In this document: positions 18,430-28,421 of the stretch, in pieces
Layout of the letters: every line of letters starts with the position of its first letter
Position numbering within the stretch: position 1 is the first letter of the stretch
Origin: an uncultured Opitutia bacterium
GTDB taxonomy: Bacteria > Verrucomicrobiota > Verrucomicrobiia > Opitutales > Opitutaceae
Assembly: GCA_903862955.1 (NCBI GenBank)
Contig: CAIPAH010000024.1
Coordinates: 248,001 to 312,000 of the forward strand
Direction of reading: 5' to 3'
Length of the DNA stretch: 64,000 bases
The notes under the pieces: generated by a model
Database searches by the model: none
Seen by the model: only the letters and a program-made list of their open reading frames with translations
Told to the model about the DNA's origin: nothing
Program-made: the position numbers and the translations under genes

Positions 18430-20911
18430 GGGAAAATGCGACCGGGTCAATTCCAAGCGGGGTGGCGGGCAACTCAACCGTGAAACGGCTTCCGGCACCG
18501 GGAGTGGAGGTCACCGAGATGGTCCCGCCGTGCAGGGCGGCGAGGCGCTTGACGATCGTGAGACCCAGCCCGGTGCCCGAATAGCGGCGCACCAAGCTGC
18601 TGTCGATTTGCTCAAAGGGCTTGAACAGTCGTTCCTGCTCGGCCGCCGATAGGCCAATGCCCGTGTCCCAGACCGTGAACCTGACCGAGGTGCCCTCGTT
18701 CGCGGCGGCCACGTCGATGCCGATGGCGCCACCCTCCGGGGTAAACTTCACGGCATTGCTGATCAGGTTGTAGAGGATCTGTCGCAGGCGGCGTGTATCC
18801 GCCACCAATTTGGTGGATTCCAGGGCGAGATTGACGGATAAGGTGAGCCGGACCCGGGCGCACTCCTCCTTGAAAAAGTCCTCGCAATCGCGGATGAGCT
18901 GCGCGACTTCCACCGGTCCCACCTCCAGTTCAATCTTGTCCGCCTCCAGCTTGGCCAGGTCCAGGATATCGTTGATCAGGACCAGCAGGTGATCCGCGCT
19001 GGCCTTGATCCGGACGATACGGGCGGCCTGGGCCGGGCTCAGCGGGTCCGTCGCGGAGCGTTCCAACAGGTGAATGTTGCCCAGGGTCACGTTGAGCGGC
19101 GTGCGCAGTTCATGGCTGACGCTCGCGAGGAATTCCGTCTTGGCCCGGTTGGCGCGCTCGGCCAGCTGCCGGGCGGTCTCCAGGTCCTTGGTGCGCTCCC
19201 GGACGCGCTCGTCCAGTTCGCTCGTCAGCGACCGGAGCTTGGCATTGCTGAGCTCGCGTTCGGCCACCGCCGACTCGAGTTCGGCGTTGGTCTGCGCCAG
19301 GCTGGCCGCGGCGTTGCGCAGATCGAGGGCCAGGCTGCGCCACTCCGTGGGCAGGAGGCCGTGCGGCAGGATCAAGGGCAGCGGATTCCGGCGGAGGACA
19401 AGGGCGTGGGCATTACCGACGATGTCCTGGACCGGCTGGGTGAAGTGCTCCGACGTGGAGCGCGCGATCAGGAAGGCCAGCGCCAGCGCGCCGATCAGCC
19501 CGATCCCTTCCAGCAGGAGGAATCGCGCCACGGGAGCCTCGCTGGTCCACACTTCCTCGCGGAGGTAGATGTTCCAGCCGAGCGACGGCACGGTGTGCCA
19601 GATGCCCAGGTACCGCTGATAAGTGCCGGTCCGCGGATCCACCGCATCATCCGGCAGCAATACGTCCAGCAGGTCGCGCGCGGGCAGCCGGTAGAGATCG
19701 GAACTGTCAAAATTATCGCCGAATCCCTGCCGGAAAATGACGCGGGAGCGCCCGTCCAGCACGAGAATTTCGCGTTGCTGCAGCTCGGAGTTGCGCAGCA
19801 CCAGGTCGCGCATCCGGTTCAAGTGCAGCGAACCCTCGATCACTGTCCGGTGACCCTCGGCGGTGGCATACGCCGCGCTGATCGCGACGATCAGGTCGTG
19901 GCCAAACCCGCGGCCGCGAAACACCGAGCTGACAAACGCCCGGCCGCCGAGCTGCGGGTGCAAATAATAATCCCGGTCCGCGACCATCATCAGGGAGACC
20001 GGCCGGCCATTCGCCGCCGTGGGTTGCTGGGGGGCGATGACCCGACCCTGCTCATCCGCCACGAGCATGGTGATGAAGCCGCTGTTGTTGGCGGCGATGC
20101 GCTTCAGCAGGGAATCCAAGCTCGCCGGATTTTGCGGGCGTCCCTCCAGGGCGGCCGCCGAGCTCTCGATGGCCTGGACGTGGTTGGCCACGTAGGTGGC
20201 GACGACTTCGCTGGTCCAGTTGGCTTCGCGGGCCAGGTTGACCCGGACGTCGTTGCGATGCTGCCGGTTGACAATGTAGGCGGCGCCGACCGCAAAGACC
20301 GCGGCCGGGAGCACGGCCAGAATCATCAGGCGCCGGCTCAGATTCGTCAGCAGGCTCTCCTCGCGGTCGGCCAGCTGCGGTCGCACGGGCAACTTGAGAA
20401 AGGACCGCGTGAACACCAGGAACTGCACCAGCACGTAGACGAGCAGGCCATTGACCAGGTACTTGATCGCCATGGCCCAGTTGTGGGGAAACGGCGGGCG
20501 CAACAGCCCGAAGATGCAGATCGCGGTCACGGGCAGACCCAATACCGCCCAGAAAGTCAGTGTGGCGCGAAACAGGGTTTGGCCCCGCCGGTGCATGAGC
20601 CACCCGATGGTCCACGCCTCGAGGGAAAAAACCAGGAGGCCGTAGGGGTGATTCCAGTCGCCGAGCGTCTCCAGATAGGTTCCCACCGCCGTGAGCAGGC
20701 CCCACCACGGACCGTAGGCGACCGCCATGAGCATCGGGAAGATGCCGCCAAAAACCAGCGAAGTGCCGCCGAAGACCGGGATATTGATGCTGGCCAGCAG
20801 GTAGCCGCACGTGCCGGCGATGGTGCAGATGATCGCCCGGCGGCTCAGCGGGGTGAGCCAGGCGTTCGACCCGGGGGTCGGTATCGGCGGTACACTGTCA
20901 GCGGCTGGCAT
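18422..20911 (-). CDS. Membrane-bound sensor histidine kinase with an extracytoplasmic cache-like sensor
   Basis: The 829-residue protein has an N-terminal polytopic block of five to six helices (about residues 25-170), a further helix near 195, an extracytoplasmic region of about 240 residues that resembles a dCache sensor (GFITMLVADEQGRVIA, SVFRGRGFGHDLIVAIS), a helix near 455, a coiled-coil segment, then HisKA with His600 in SVSHELRTPLN and a complete HATPase domain (NLISNAVKF, DTGIGL, GTGLGL). The start overlaps the upstream small kinase gene by 14 bp. The combination of a multi-helix N-terminal block and a cache domain is unusual. Confidence 0.85.
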   Translation of the reverse strand: MPAADSVPPIPTPGSNAWLTPLSRRAIICTIAGTCGYLLASINIPVFGGTSLVFGGIFPMLMAVAYGPWWGLLTAVGTYLETLGDWNHPYGLLVFSLEAWTIGWLMHRRGQTLFRATLTFWAVLGLPVTAICIFGLLRPPFPHNWAMAIKYLVNGLLVYVLVQFLVFTRSFLKLPVRPQLADREESLLTNLSRRLMILAVLPAAVFAVGAAYIVNRQHRNDVRVNLAREANWTSEVVATYVANHVQAIESSAAALEGRPQNPASLDSLLKRIAANNSGFITMLVADEQGRVIAPQQPTAANGRPVSLMMVADRDYYLHPQLGGRAFVSSVFRGRGFGHDLIVAISAAYATAEGHRTVIEGSLHLNRMRDLVLRNSELQQREILVLDGRSRVIFRQGFGDNFDSSDLYRLPARDLLDVLLPDDAVDPRTGTYQRYLGIWHTVPSLGWNIYLREEVWTSEAPVARFLLLEGIGLIGALALAFLIARSTSEHFTQPVQDIVGNAHALVLRRNPLPLILPHGLLPTEWRSLALDLRNAAASLAQTNAELESAVAERELSNAKLRSLTSELDERVRERTKDLETARQLAERANRAKTEFLASVSHELRTPLNVTLGNIHLLERSATDPLSPAQAARIVRIKASADHLLVLINDILDLAKLEADKIELEVGPVEVAQLIRDCEDFFKEECARVRLTLSVNLALESTKLVADTRRLRQILYNLISNAVKFTPEGGAIGIDVAAANEGTSVRFTVWDTGIGLSAAEQERLFKPFEQIDSSLVRRYSGTGLGLTIVKRLAALHGGTISVTSTPGAGSRFTVELPATPLGIDPVAFSHA

Positions 20912-21632
20912 CGGAAGAGGTGAAACCGGGTGAGACCGGGAAGAACAGGTTCACGCAGGTGCCCTGACCCGGGCTGCTCTCAATCCGCAGCGCCCCGCGA
21001 TGGGCCTGCATCACGCGGCGCACCGTTGGCAGGCCCAGCCCGAATCCCCGCACCGCGGACTTGGTGGTGAAATACGGCCGGTCCAATTGGGCGCGCTCGT
21101 CCGCCGTCAGGCCGGGACCGTGGTCCCGCACCGCCAGGACCACCCAGGCCTGGCCCGCCTCTTTCCGGGTCTCCGCGCTGATCTCCAGGGGCTGCCCCGG
21201 CGCCGCCCGGCGGGAATTTGCCACAAGATTGGTGAGCGCGATCAGGATCAGGTCGGGACAACCAAAAATTTCCGGGATCGGGCTGACTAGTCGCAGCTGC
21301 AGGGATGACGCCGTGTCCGGTGTCGCCGTCGCCTTGAGCACAAAATCCCGCAGCAGCGGTTCCAACCCGAGCGCGACGAAATCCCCCCGGGCGGGAGTCG
21401 CGGCCCCGAATTCCGCCAACCGGTCCATGAGCGACGTCGCGAGGTCCACATTGCCCCGCATCCGGCCGATCAACTGCCGCAGGCGGGCATCGTCCACCTG
21501 CCGCGAAATCATTTCCAGCACCAGAGGAAAGGAAGCGATCAGGTTCTTGACCTCGTGGGTCAGGCCTTCGGTCAGTTCCGTAATTTCGTCGGGGGCGGCG
21601 GGCGGCGGAAGATTTTTATCCGTGGGTGGCAT
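20898..21632 (-). CDS. Short soluble histidine kinase
   Basis: The 244-residue protein lacks any sensor domain and membrane segment. Its phosphoacceptor region is LTHEVKNLIASFPLVLEM with His26, and the ATPase domain has NLVANSRRA, VRDHGPGL and GFGLGLPTVRRVMQAHRG. The H-E-x-x-N form of the H-box recalls NtrB-like or chemotaxis-independent kinases. It lies between two large membrane kinases in the same locus, 21 bp after one and overlapping the other, and may act as an adaptor kinase or phosphatase in the relay; that role is inference. Confidence 0.8.
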   Translation of the reverse strand: MPPTDKNLPPPAAPDEITELTEGLTHEVKNLIASFPLVLEMISRQVDDARLRQLIGRMRGNVDLATSLMDRLAEFGAATPARGDFVALGLEPLLRDFVLKATATPDTASSLQLRLVSPIPEIFGCPDLILIALTNLVANSRRAAPGQPLEISAETRKEAGQAWVVLAVRDHGPGLTADERAQLDRPYFTTKSAVRGFGLGLPTVRRVMQAHRGALRIESSPGQGTCVNLFFPVSPGFTSSDASR

Positions 21633-21653
21633 TTCGGGTCGGAAATGGGCGGG

Positions 21654-24600
21654 TTAAGTTTGTCCCCGCAGGTGGGTGGCGAGCATGGCATCGAGCGCGG
21701 CAAAATCCACGGGCTTGGACAGGTAGCCCACGGCACCCGCCTCAAAGCACCGCGTGGCGTCCGAGAGGCGCGCAAAGGCCGTGAGGGAGACGACGGGAAT
21801 TTCCGCGGTCCGGGGATCCGCCTTGAGGCGGCGCGTGGCCTCCAGGCCGTCGATGCCGGGCATGCGCACGTCCATCAGGATGAGGTTCGGCTGCAGGGAG
21901 GCGGCCAGGGTGAGCGCCTCCTCGCCGGAGGTAGCCTGGGCCACCCGGTAGCCCTCCAGCTCCAGGTAGGACGCGAGGATCTCCAGGTTGGCGGGAAAGT
22001 CCTCGACGGCCAGAATCAGGAAATCGCCCGGCCGCTTCGGCTTGGCCGGGGCGGATTCCGCGGGCGGGAGAATTTCGGTGGCGCGAGCTGGCTTCCGGAT
22101 CGGCAGACGCAGGATAAATTCGCTGGTATGGCCCGGCTCGCTGCCGAGTCCCAGGGATCCGCCATGCAGCTCCGCCAGGCGGCGCGCAATAGTCAGCCCC
22201 AGGCCGGTGCCGCTCGTCGCCAGCTTGGCCGCCTCGGTGGAGGAACCCTGCTGGAATTCCTCGAAGATCCGGTCGCGATCACCCGGGGCGACCCCCGCCC
22301 CGGTGTCGGACACGATGAAGATGAGTTCCGGGGGCGTGACCGTTTCCCGTGTCCGCAAGGTGACCACGCCCTGCTCGGGCGTGAACTTCAGCGCATTGCT
22401 GAGGAGGTTGAGCAGGATCTGCTTGAGGCGCAGCGGATCAGCCTCGATCACCGGCGTGACGTGGGTGAAGTCCTTCTGCAGCTGGATCGACTTGAGCGCC
22501 GCCTGGTTCTCCACCATCATTAAACAGTCGTCGCACAGAGCGGTCACCGCCACGGCGCCCAGCTGCATGGCGATCTTGCCGGATTCGGATTTGGTGACAT
22601 CCAGCAGGTCGTTGATCAGGGAGAGCAAGTGGGCCCCGTTCACGTGGGCCTGCGACAGCGAGACCTGCTGGCGGTCGTTGAGGGCGCCGTAGCGGCCTTT
22701 TTCGAGCATATGGAGGTTACCCAGAATCACATTCAACGGGGTCCGCAGTTCGTGACTGACATTGGCGAGGAACATGCTTTTTGCCTGGTTCGCCTCCTCG
22801 GCCCGCTGCTTCGCCTGCTCCATGGCAAACGCGGACTGCATCAGCCCCGTGATGTTCGTGCTGATGCCCAGGTAGTTCACGAGGAGGCCGTCCTCGTCGA
22901 GCACCGGGTGCACCTGGACACTGAACCAGATTTCCGCCCCGGCCTTGGTGTAGTCCTGCATCACCACGGTGAATTCGCGCTGCGAGGCCAGGCCTTCGCG
23001 GAACCGCCGGGCGCCCTCCTGGTTGGTTTCCGGCCTTTGCAGCAGGGAGCCGGGCTTGCGGCCCAGCGCCTCCGCCTGCTGGTAGCCGGTCGTGCGGGTG
23101 AAGCCCGCGTTGGTCCACAGGATCTTGCCCGTGGCATCCGTGAGGATCACCGAATCGTTGGTGTAGGTCGCCACCAGCGTCAGCCGGCGCCGTTCCAAAT
23201 CCTGGTCCCGGATGAGCCGGTTCGCGGCGAGGATGGATTCGTTGTAGGCGACCAGCTGTTGGTTCGCCAAACTGAGATCGTGGGTTCGCACCTCGGCAAT
23301 CTGGTTTGCCCGCCGGGCGAAGCTCTGCAGGTCCAGGATCAGGCCGGCGAGCAGCACCATCACCAAGGCCAGGCCACCGGCCGTCCAGAAGGCCGCGAAC
23401 TGCCCGAAACTTGCCGACTCGGATTGGATGCCCAAGACCAGCGTGTAGCGATTCTGCGCCAGCTGCAGCGGGACAATCCGTTCAAAGCCGCCGGGGGCCG
23501 GCGCATCCGCGTAAAGCCGGGCGGACGGAGCCATGGAGTCGCCTTCATACAAACTGCAGGTGAACTCCCGCCGCTCCGGTCCCAGCGCGCCATGGATGAA
23601 TTCCTCATAGACAAACGGGGAGTAGACCCAGCATTGAAAGGCGGCGCGCCGCTGCGTGACGGTGGCGATCTCGTGTCCCACCGCATAGACCGGGACCATG
23701 AGCAGAAAACCAAGCCGGTTCCGTTGGTCCTGCACGAGGTGGATGGGCCGAGTGATCTGGGGCAGCCCAGTGTCCCGCGCCAGATCCGCGGCTTCCCGGC
23801 GTTTGCCTTCCGAGGCCAGATCCAATCCCAGGGCCTCCCGGTTGGACTGGAGGGGGTCGATCAGGCTGATCACGTAGTGCGGCCCGGAGGCGGACACGGC
23901 TTGGCCTGGGGCGACCGCATGGATCCGCAGGGCCGGCCGGCCGGCTTTAGCCCGGCTCGCCACAAACGCGGCGAGTGATTCCGGGGTCACCGGGTAAACC
24001 ACCCCGGCGCCATGGACCCCGGGATACTCGTCGAACAGGCGCAGACTGGTGAAATAGTTGTGCCACTGCGACTGGCTCAGGGGTGCGGCCGTGACACTGA
24101 GCATGCTGCCCCCACCCCGGAGGGTGTCCACGTAGGTCCGCATCTGGTCCTGCAGGTTGTGCTGGGCGTTCTCAATCAGGCCCGTCACGAGCTGTTCGTC
24201 CAGCACCCGCCGCTCCGCCTCCATTTCGGTAAACACCCAGTTGCTCAGGCAGAATCCCGCCAGGAGAATCATCCCCGACCAGCCGAGCAGCGGGCGACGC
24301 TCGAACGAGGCGATCAGGAGGCTGATCAGGCAGTAAAGCAGCAGAAAGACTCCCAGGAGCATGAAATTGTCGTCCGTCTGACCCGGAATCAGGGACCAGC
24401 CGCGGAATCGCTCGACCAGAACCAGGGCCGACACGACGACCGCGAGTGAGAGCGTGACCGCCTTCTCCCCGAGCAGGAGATGCACCAGCGCGGGCAGCAG
24501 GAACAGCAAGAAGGCCAAATTCCAGCCCGCGGGGGTCGTGACCATGTACCAGAGCGCGGCGGCAAACAGCCCGGCCAAGAGCGCTCCCGACCCGAGCTTG

Positions 24601-25154
24601 CCCCACGCGATGCGCTCCCGGCTCATGACCCAGTTGCTGAGCGTCAGGCATGCCGGGCCGACCGCCAGGATCCCCAGCGCGTCGCCCAGCCACCAAGTCT
24701 GGCCCATGGCCGGCGCATCCGCGCCCGGAATGGAGCCCAGCCCGATCAGGATGCAGCCGCCTATCAGCAGCGAGCAGAGCGGGGCCACGGCGGCTGTGAC
24801 CAAAATTGCGACCGTTGCCTGCAGGCGGTTCAGCCAGCCGCCGCCGGCCAGAACCCGGCCATAAATCTCGGCGCCCAGCCAGGCCGAGGCCGTCGCGCCG
24901 ACGGCAATGCCCGCGGCACCCAAGACGGGATAATCACAAAGGCAGCTGATAAACGCCCCGGCCAGCGTGCCCAGCAAGGTCCGGCGCCCACCCTTGATCG
25001 CCGCCACCGTGGCCAGGCCCGCGGCGGGCCAGAAGGCCGAGATCTGCCCATGCGAGAATCCGAAATGAACCCCGGCCCGGCCCAGAATAAAATATCCCGC
25101 AGCCACCATGGCCACGAGTGGAAGCGTGGAAAATGCCGGCCTATTGGGTCGCAT
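21654..25154 (-). CDS. Hybrid histidine kinase: MASE1, CHASE, PAS, HisKA, HATPase, receiver
   Basis: The 1166-residue protein starts with a MASE1-like membrane sensor of eight or more helices (GVHFGFSHGQISAFWPAAGL; about residues 10-290), then a CHASE-type extracytoplasmic domain (VHGAGVVYPVTPESLAAF; about 330-570), a helix, a PAS domain (ILTDATGKILWTNAGFTRTT; about 665-785), HisKA with NVSHELRTPLNVILGN, HATPase (LLNLLSNALKF, SDTGAGVAPGD, GTGLGL) and a C-terminal receiver with Asp in LILMDVRMPGIDGLE. The architecture implies an internal His-to-Asp phosphorelay. No Hpt domain gene was seen in the locus. The start overlaps the upstream REC-kinase gene by 14 bp. Confidence 0.88.
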   Translation of the reverse strand: MRPNRPAFSTLPLVAMVAAGYFILGRAGVHFGFSHGQISAFWPAAGLATVAAIKGGRRTLLGTLAGAFISCLCDYPVLGAAGIAVGATASAWLGAEIYGRVLAGGGWLNRLQATVAILVTAAVAPLCSLLIGGCILIGLGSIPGADAPAMGQTWWLGDALGILAVGPACLTLSNWVMSRERIAWGKLGSGALLAGLFAAALWYMVTTPAGWNLAFLLFLLPALVHLLLGEKAVTLSLAVVVSALVLVERFRGWSLIPGQTDDNFMLLGVFLLLYCLISLLIASFERRPLLGWSGMILLAGFCLSNWVFTEMEAERRVLDEQLVTGLIENAQHNLQDQMRTYVDTLRGGGSMLSVTAAPLSQSQWHNYFTSLRLFDEYPGVHGAGVVYPVTPESLAAFVASRAKAGRPALRIHAVAPGQAVSASGPHYVISLIDPLQSNREALGLDLASEGKRREAADLARDTGLPQITRPIHLVQDQRNRLGFLLMVPVYAVGHEIATVTQRRAAFQCWVYSPFVYEEFIHGALGPERREFTCSLYEGDSMAPSARLYADAPAPGGFERIVPLQLAQNRYTLVLGIQSESASFGQFAAFWTAGGLALVMVLLAGLILDLQSFARRANQIAEVRTHDLSLANQQLVAYNESILAANRLIRDQDLERRRLTLVATYTNDSVILTDATGKILWTNAGFTRTTGYQQAEALGRKPGSLLQRPETNQEGARRFREGLASQREFTVVMQDYTKAGAEIWFSVQVHPVLDEDGLLVNYLGISTNITGLMQSAFAMEQAKQRAEEANQAKSMFLANVSHELRTPLNVILGNLHMLEKGRYGALNDRQQVSLSQAHVNGAHLLSLINDLLDVTKSESGKIAMQLGAVAVTALCDDCLMMVENQAALKSIQLQKDFTHVTPVIEADPLRLKQILLNLLSNALKFTPEQGVVTLRTRETVTPPELIFIVSDTGAGVAPGDRDRIFEEFQQGSSTEAAKLATSGTGLGLTIARRLAELHGGSLGLGSEPGHTSEFILRLPIRKPARATEILPPAESAPAKPKRPGDFLILAVEDFPANLEILASYLELEGYRVAQATSGEEALTLAASLQPNLILMDVRMPGIDGLEATRRLKADPRTAEIPVVSLTAFARLSDATRCFEAGAVGYLSKPVDFAALDAMLATHLRGQT

Positions 25155-26235
25155 GGAAGGTGAACCCGGCCTCGACGCCGCGGCCCTCGTGGTTGCGGAT
25201 GAAAAACGCGCAATTCACCATCTGGGCGAACAGGGTGCAGGTCGCCAGGCCCAGGCCGATGCCCTGCTGCTCCGCGTGACCGCGATCCGACTGGCGGAAG
25301 GTGCCGACCTGGGGAATGAACCCCTCGGCAATGCCCGGGCCGTGATCCACCATGGTCAACTGGTAGCCGGTGGGCGTCATCTGGCCAAACAAGTGGATGG
25401 GTGTGCGCGGCAGGGTAAATTTGCAGGCGTTGTCCACCAGCTGCGCCACCACCCGGTGCATGAAGCCGTCGGGAATATTGAGTGCGGCCGGCGCCACGTT
25501 CAACGAGAGGTCGCGCTCGCGGCCATACCGCTCCGCGGTCCAGGTCGCCGAGGCCAGCACCTGCTCCCTCCACCCGGCAGTACCGGCTGCTTTCCGCGGG
25601 CTGGGATCCCGGACACGGCCGTCCAGTTCCAGCCACAACGTAAATGTGTCCATCATCGCCATGAGCCGGTTGCCACTCGCCTTGAGGTTCGTGGCAAACT
25701 GCCGGGTCTCTTCCGGCGTCAGCCCCCGGCCCTCGCGGGCGGTCTCCGACATGAGATCCGCGTAGCCCAGCAACCCGGTCAGCGGAGTCCGGATTTCGTG
25801 GGGCAGGTAGCGCAGCAGGTAGCGCGTCTGTTCCTCGCGCGTGTGGCGGATCCGCTCGGCGCGTTCCAGACGGACGCGGATGCTGCCAAGTGCGTCCGTC
25901 GGCTCAAACGGCTTGGGAATATAATCGTCCGCGCCCATTGCCAGGCCGGTGCGCACGTCGTCCACCGCGGCCTTGGCGGAAAGAAAGATGAACGGCACGT
26001 CGTCAAACGCCGGCAGGCTGCGCACGCTTCGCAGCAGCTCGTAGCCGTTCTTGTTCGGCATGCGGATGTCGCTGAGGATCAGGGCGGGCTTGGCTCCCGC
26101 CAGCAGCAGGTCCAGCGCCACCTGGCCGTCCGTGGCCGTCAGCACCTCATAGCCCTCGCCCGTGAGCAGCATCTCCAGGGTGGCGATGATGAGCGGATCA
26201 TCCTCCGCGATCAGCAGCAGGGGCTTGGCGTTCAT
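25141..26235 (-). CDS. Receiver-histidine kinase (REC-HisKA-HATPase)
   Basis: The 364-residue cytoplasmic protein has an N-terminal receiver (Asp56 in LILSDIRMPNKNG, Lys in IPKPFEPTDAL) joined to HisKA with His146 in LPHEIRTPLTGLLGYADL and an ATPase domain with QLVDNACKF, MVDHGPGI and GIGLGLATC. A kinase with an N-terminal receiver is usually driven by phosphorylation from another kinase. It overlaps the upstream PAS kinase gene by 4 bp (ATGA) and the downstream hybrid kinase gene by 14 bp, so expression of the three should be tightly linked. Confidence 0.87.
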   Translation of the reverse strand: MNAKPLLLIAEDDPLIIATLEMLLTGEGYEVLTATDGQVALDLLLAGAKPALILSDIRMPNKNGYELLRSVRSLPAFDDVPFIFLSAKAAVDDVRTGLAMGADDYIPKPFEPTDALGSIRVRLERAERIRHTREEQTRYLLRYLPHEIRTPLTGLLGYADLMSETAREGRGLTPEETRQFATNLKASGNRLMAMMDTFTLWLELDGRVRDPSPRKAAGTAGWREQVLASATWTAERYGRERDLSLNVAPAALNIPDGFMHRVVAQLVDNACKFTLPRTPIHLFGQMTPTGYQLTMVDHGPGIAEGFIPQVGTFRQSDRGHAEQQGIGLGLATCTLFAQMVNCAFFIRNHEGRGVEAGFTFHATQ

Positions 26236-28421
26236 GGGTTGGATTTGGCGCCGGCCGCCGGTTGGTGCAGGGGAAAGTAGAGCTGGAAGGTGGTGCCGGT
26301 GCCCTCGGCGCTGTGGAACTCGATGCGCCCGTGGTGGCTGTCCACCGCGCGCTTCACGATCGCCAGCCCGAGACCGGTGCCCGGCGTCACCCCGACGTTG
26401 GAGGCCCGGAAGAACGCGGAGAAGACCTTGGCCTGCTGCTTTTGGGGAATGCCCCGGCCCTTGTCGCTGATGGTGAAGGCCAGCTGGCCTTCGACGATCG
26501 CGACGTGGATGAATACCTTGGTCGCGGAGGGCGAATACTTGATCGCGTTGGAAATCAGGTTTTCGAATGCGGCGCTCAACAGGGACTCGTCCGCGTTGAG
26601 GGTGAGGTCCGGGGCCACGGTGCAGGTCAGCTGCAACCGGGGATCGGCCGTGAGGGTCGTGTCGTTGAACCGGGTGACGATCGAGGTGATCAGCTCCGCC
26701 ACCGGCAGCGGCTTCAGTTCCAGTTCCCCCATGCTGTACTCCAGCCGGTTCAGGAACAGCATCTGGTCCACCAGTTCCTTCAGCGCCTGGATTGATTCCG
26801 CCTGCAGGTCGAAGTACCGGGTCACCTTCTCGTCGTTCGCCTGGTCGATGCGCTTCCGGAGGAGATAATGGGCCCCCTGGATGGCGGTGAGCGGGGTGCG
26901 GAACTCGTGCGAGATCATCGACACAAATTCGCGCTGCATGATGAGCAGTTCGCCCTGATGGCCCGCAAACTCAGCCGCCTCCCGCTCCAGCCGCCTCCGT
27001 TGGGTGACATCGAGATAGATCCCGCCAATCTGCTGCACCTGTCCGGCGTGGTCGAAGATCGGGAATTTCACCACCTCCAGCTCCATGTCACCCTCCGGCC
27101 GGTGAAACACGCCCAGCTGCTTCACGGCCTTGGCCGTGCGCAAGGCCTCGGAGTCCGCTTTCTCAATTTGCTTGGCATCATGCGGGACCACTTCGTCAGC
27201 GCGGCGCCCGATCATGGATTCCTGGCTGATTCCCAGCATGTCGGATCCATGACGATTGAGAAAGATGCACTGCCCATTCGCCTGCTTGATCGTGACGGCG
27301 GCCGGCACATGATCCACGAAACTGCGGAACAGCGTTTCGCTGGCCGCCAGCCGCTCGTGCAACACCACCTCGCTGCTGCGGTCGCGGCAGTTGCACGCGA
27401 TGCCGCCGTCCGGCAGGATCGAGAGGGTCAGGTCCTCGCTAAAGATGACTCCGTCCTTCCGGCGCGCCGGCACCACGCCGTGCCAATGGCCTTGGGATTG
27501 GAGCGCGGGAAAGACCTCCGTCTGGATGCGCGCCACGCTTTCCGGTGAATAGAGGATCTCCCACGACTGGCCCAACAACTCCGACCGGTCCTTGAAGCCG
27601 AACATGACCAGATGTTCCGGGTTCACATAGGTAAAGCAGCCGGCCGCATCGGTCAGGGCAAAGCCCTCGCGGGACTTCTCGATCCCGTGCTGCAGCTTCC
27701 TCGCGCGGTCATCCACCGCCGTGAACGGCGTATAGTCCACCACGCACCCGATGATCAGGGGCGGAACGTGCGACGGCAGCAGCACGGCCTGGTCCTTCAG
27801 GGTATGAATGCGCCCGGCCGGGTCGCGCAGGCGGTAGGTCCGGGTGCAAGAACCCTGCTTTCGCACCAGGGCGGTGGCCTCCTGCGCCTCCTTTTGCGAA
27901 TCGGGCAACAGGCAGGAATACCATGCGCTGGGCGTCGCCCGCAACCGGTCCAGGTCTGATCCACAAAGGGCGAGCAGCTCGTCCGCGATAAACAGGGGGC
28001 TGAGATCATCGGCCTTCAGCGCATAAAACAACGTGCCTGCCAGCTCCAGCGTCCGCAGCACCGAATGGCCCAGGGCGGTGGCGACAAAGCCGGGCAGGCT
28101 CTCCTCACTGGGCGTGAAGGTTACAATCGCCTCATCCGGGCCGGGATTGAAGATTTGGAGCGTGGTGACCCAAGCCCCGGCACCCTCGAACGTCAGTTTC
28201 GCCTGGCCGTCGGGCCGCCCGGTTCCCCCAAAAATCCAGTGTCCCGCCAGCGCCGAGCGCTGCTCCGCCAATTGTCGCGCCACCCGTGCTCCGGGGTTCG
28301 CCGGATTCGCCGGGAGCCAATCCGCGCCGAGCGAGCCCGCCACGACCGTGCATTGAATCGCGGAACCCTGGCGGCAAAACCGCAGGACGCCGGCCCAAGT
28401 CAGACGCGACCCGGCCTTCAC
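26232..28421 (-). CDS. Soluble multi-PAS sensor histidine kinase
   Basis: The 729-residue protein has no membrane segment. The first 120 residues are not recognised. Two to three PAS modules follow: a degenerate one around residues 125-235, then SREGFALTDAAGCFTYVNPE, and VTIKQANGQCIFLNRHGSDM. HisKA carries SMISHEFRTPLTAI, and the ATPase domain has NLISNAIKYS, SDKGRGIP and GTGLGLAIVKRAV. It overlaps the LuxR-type regulator gene by 4 bp and the REC-kinase gene by 4 bp. It is the most likely direct partner of the LuxR-type regulator because of this coupling. Confidence 0.86.
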   Translation of the reverse strand: MKAGSRLTWAGVLRFCRQGSAIQCTVVAGSLGADWLPANPANPGARVARQLAEQRSALAGHWIFGGTGRPDGQAKLTFEGAGAWVTTLQIFNPGPDEAIVTFTPSEESLPGFVATALGHSVLRTLELAGTLFYALKADDLSPLFIADELLALCGSDLDRLRATPSAWYSCLLPDSQKEAQEATALVRKQGSCTRTYRLRDPAGRIHTLKDQAVLLPSHVPPLIIGCVVDYTPFTAVDDRARKLQHGIEKSREGFALTDAAGCFTYVNPEHLVMFGFKDRSELLGQSWEILYSPESVARIQTEVFPALQSQGHWHGVVPARRKDGVIFSEDLTLSILPDGGIACNCRDRSSEVVLHERLAASETLFRSFVDHVPAAVTIKQANGQCIFLNRHGSDMLGISQESMIGRRADEVVPHDAKQIEKADSEALRTAKAVKQLGVFHRPEGDMELEVVKFPIFDHAGQVQQIGGIYLDVTQRRRLEREAAEFAGHQGELLIMQREFVSMISHEFRTPLTAIQGAHYLLRKRIDQANDEKVTRYFDLQAESIQALKELVDQMLFLNRLEYSMGELELKPLPVAELITSIVTRFNDTTLTADPRLQLTCTVAPDLTLNADESLLSAAFENLISNAIKYSPSATKVFIHVAIVEGQLAFTISDKGRGIPQKQQAKVFSAFFRASNVGVTPGTGLGLAIVKRAVDSHHGRIEFHSAEGTGTTFQLYFPLHQPAAGAKSNP

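Noticed and set aside
18989-20923. 644-codon plus-strand frame opposite the cache-type kinase gene
   Set aside because: Antisense shadow; the minus-strand kinase is complete with all motifs.
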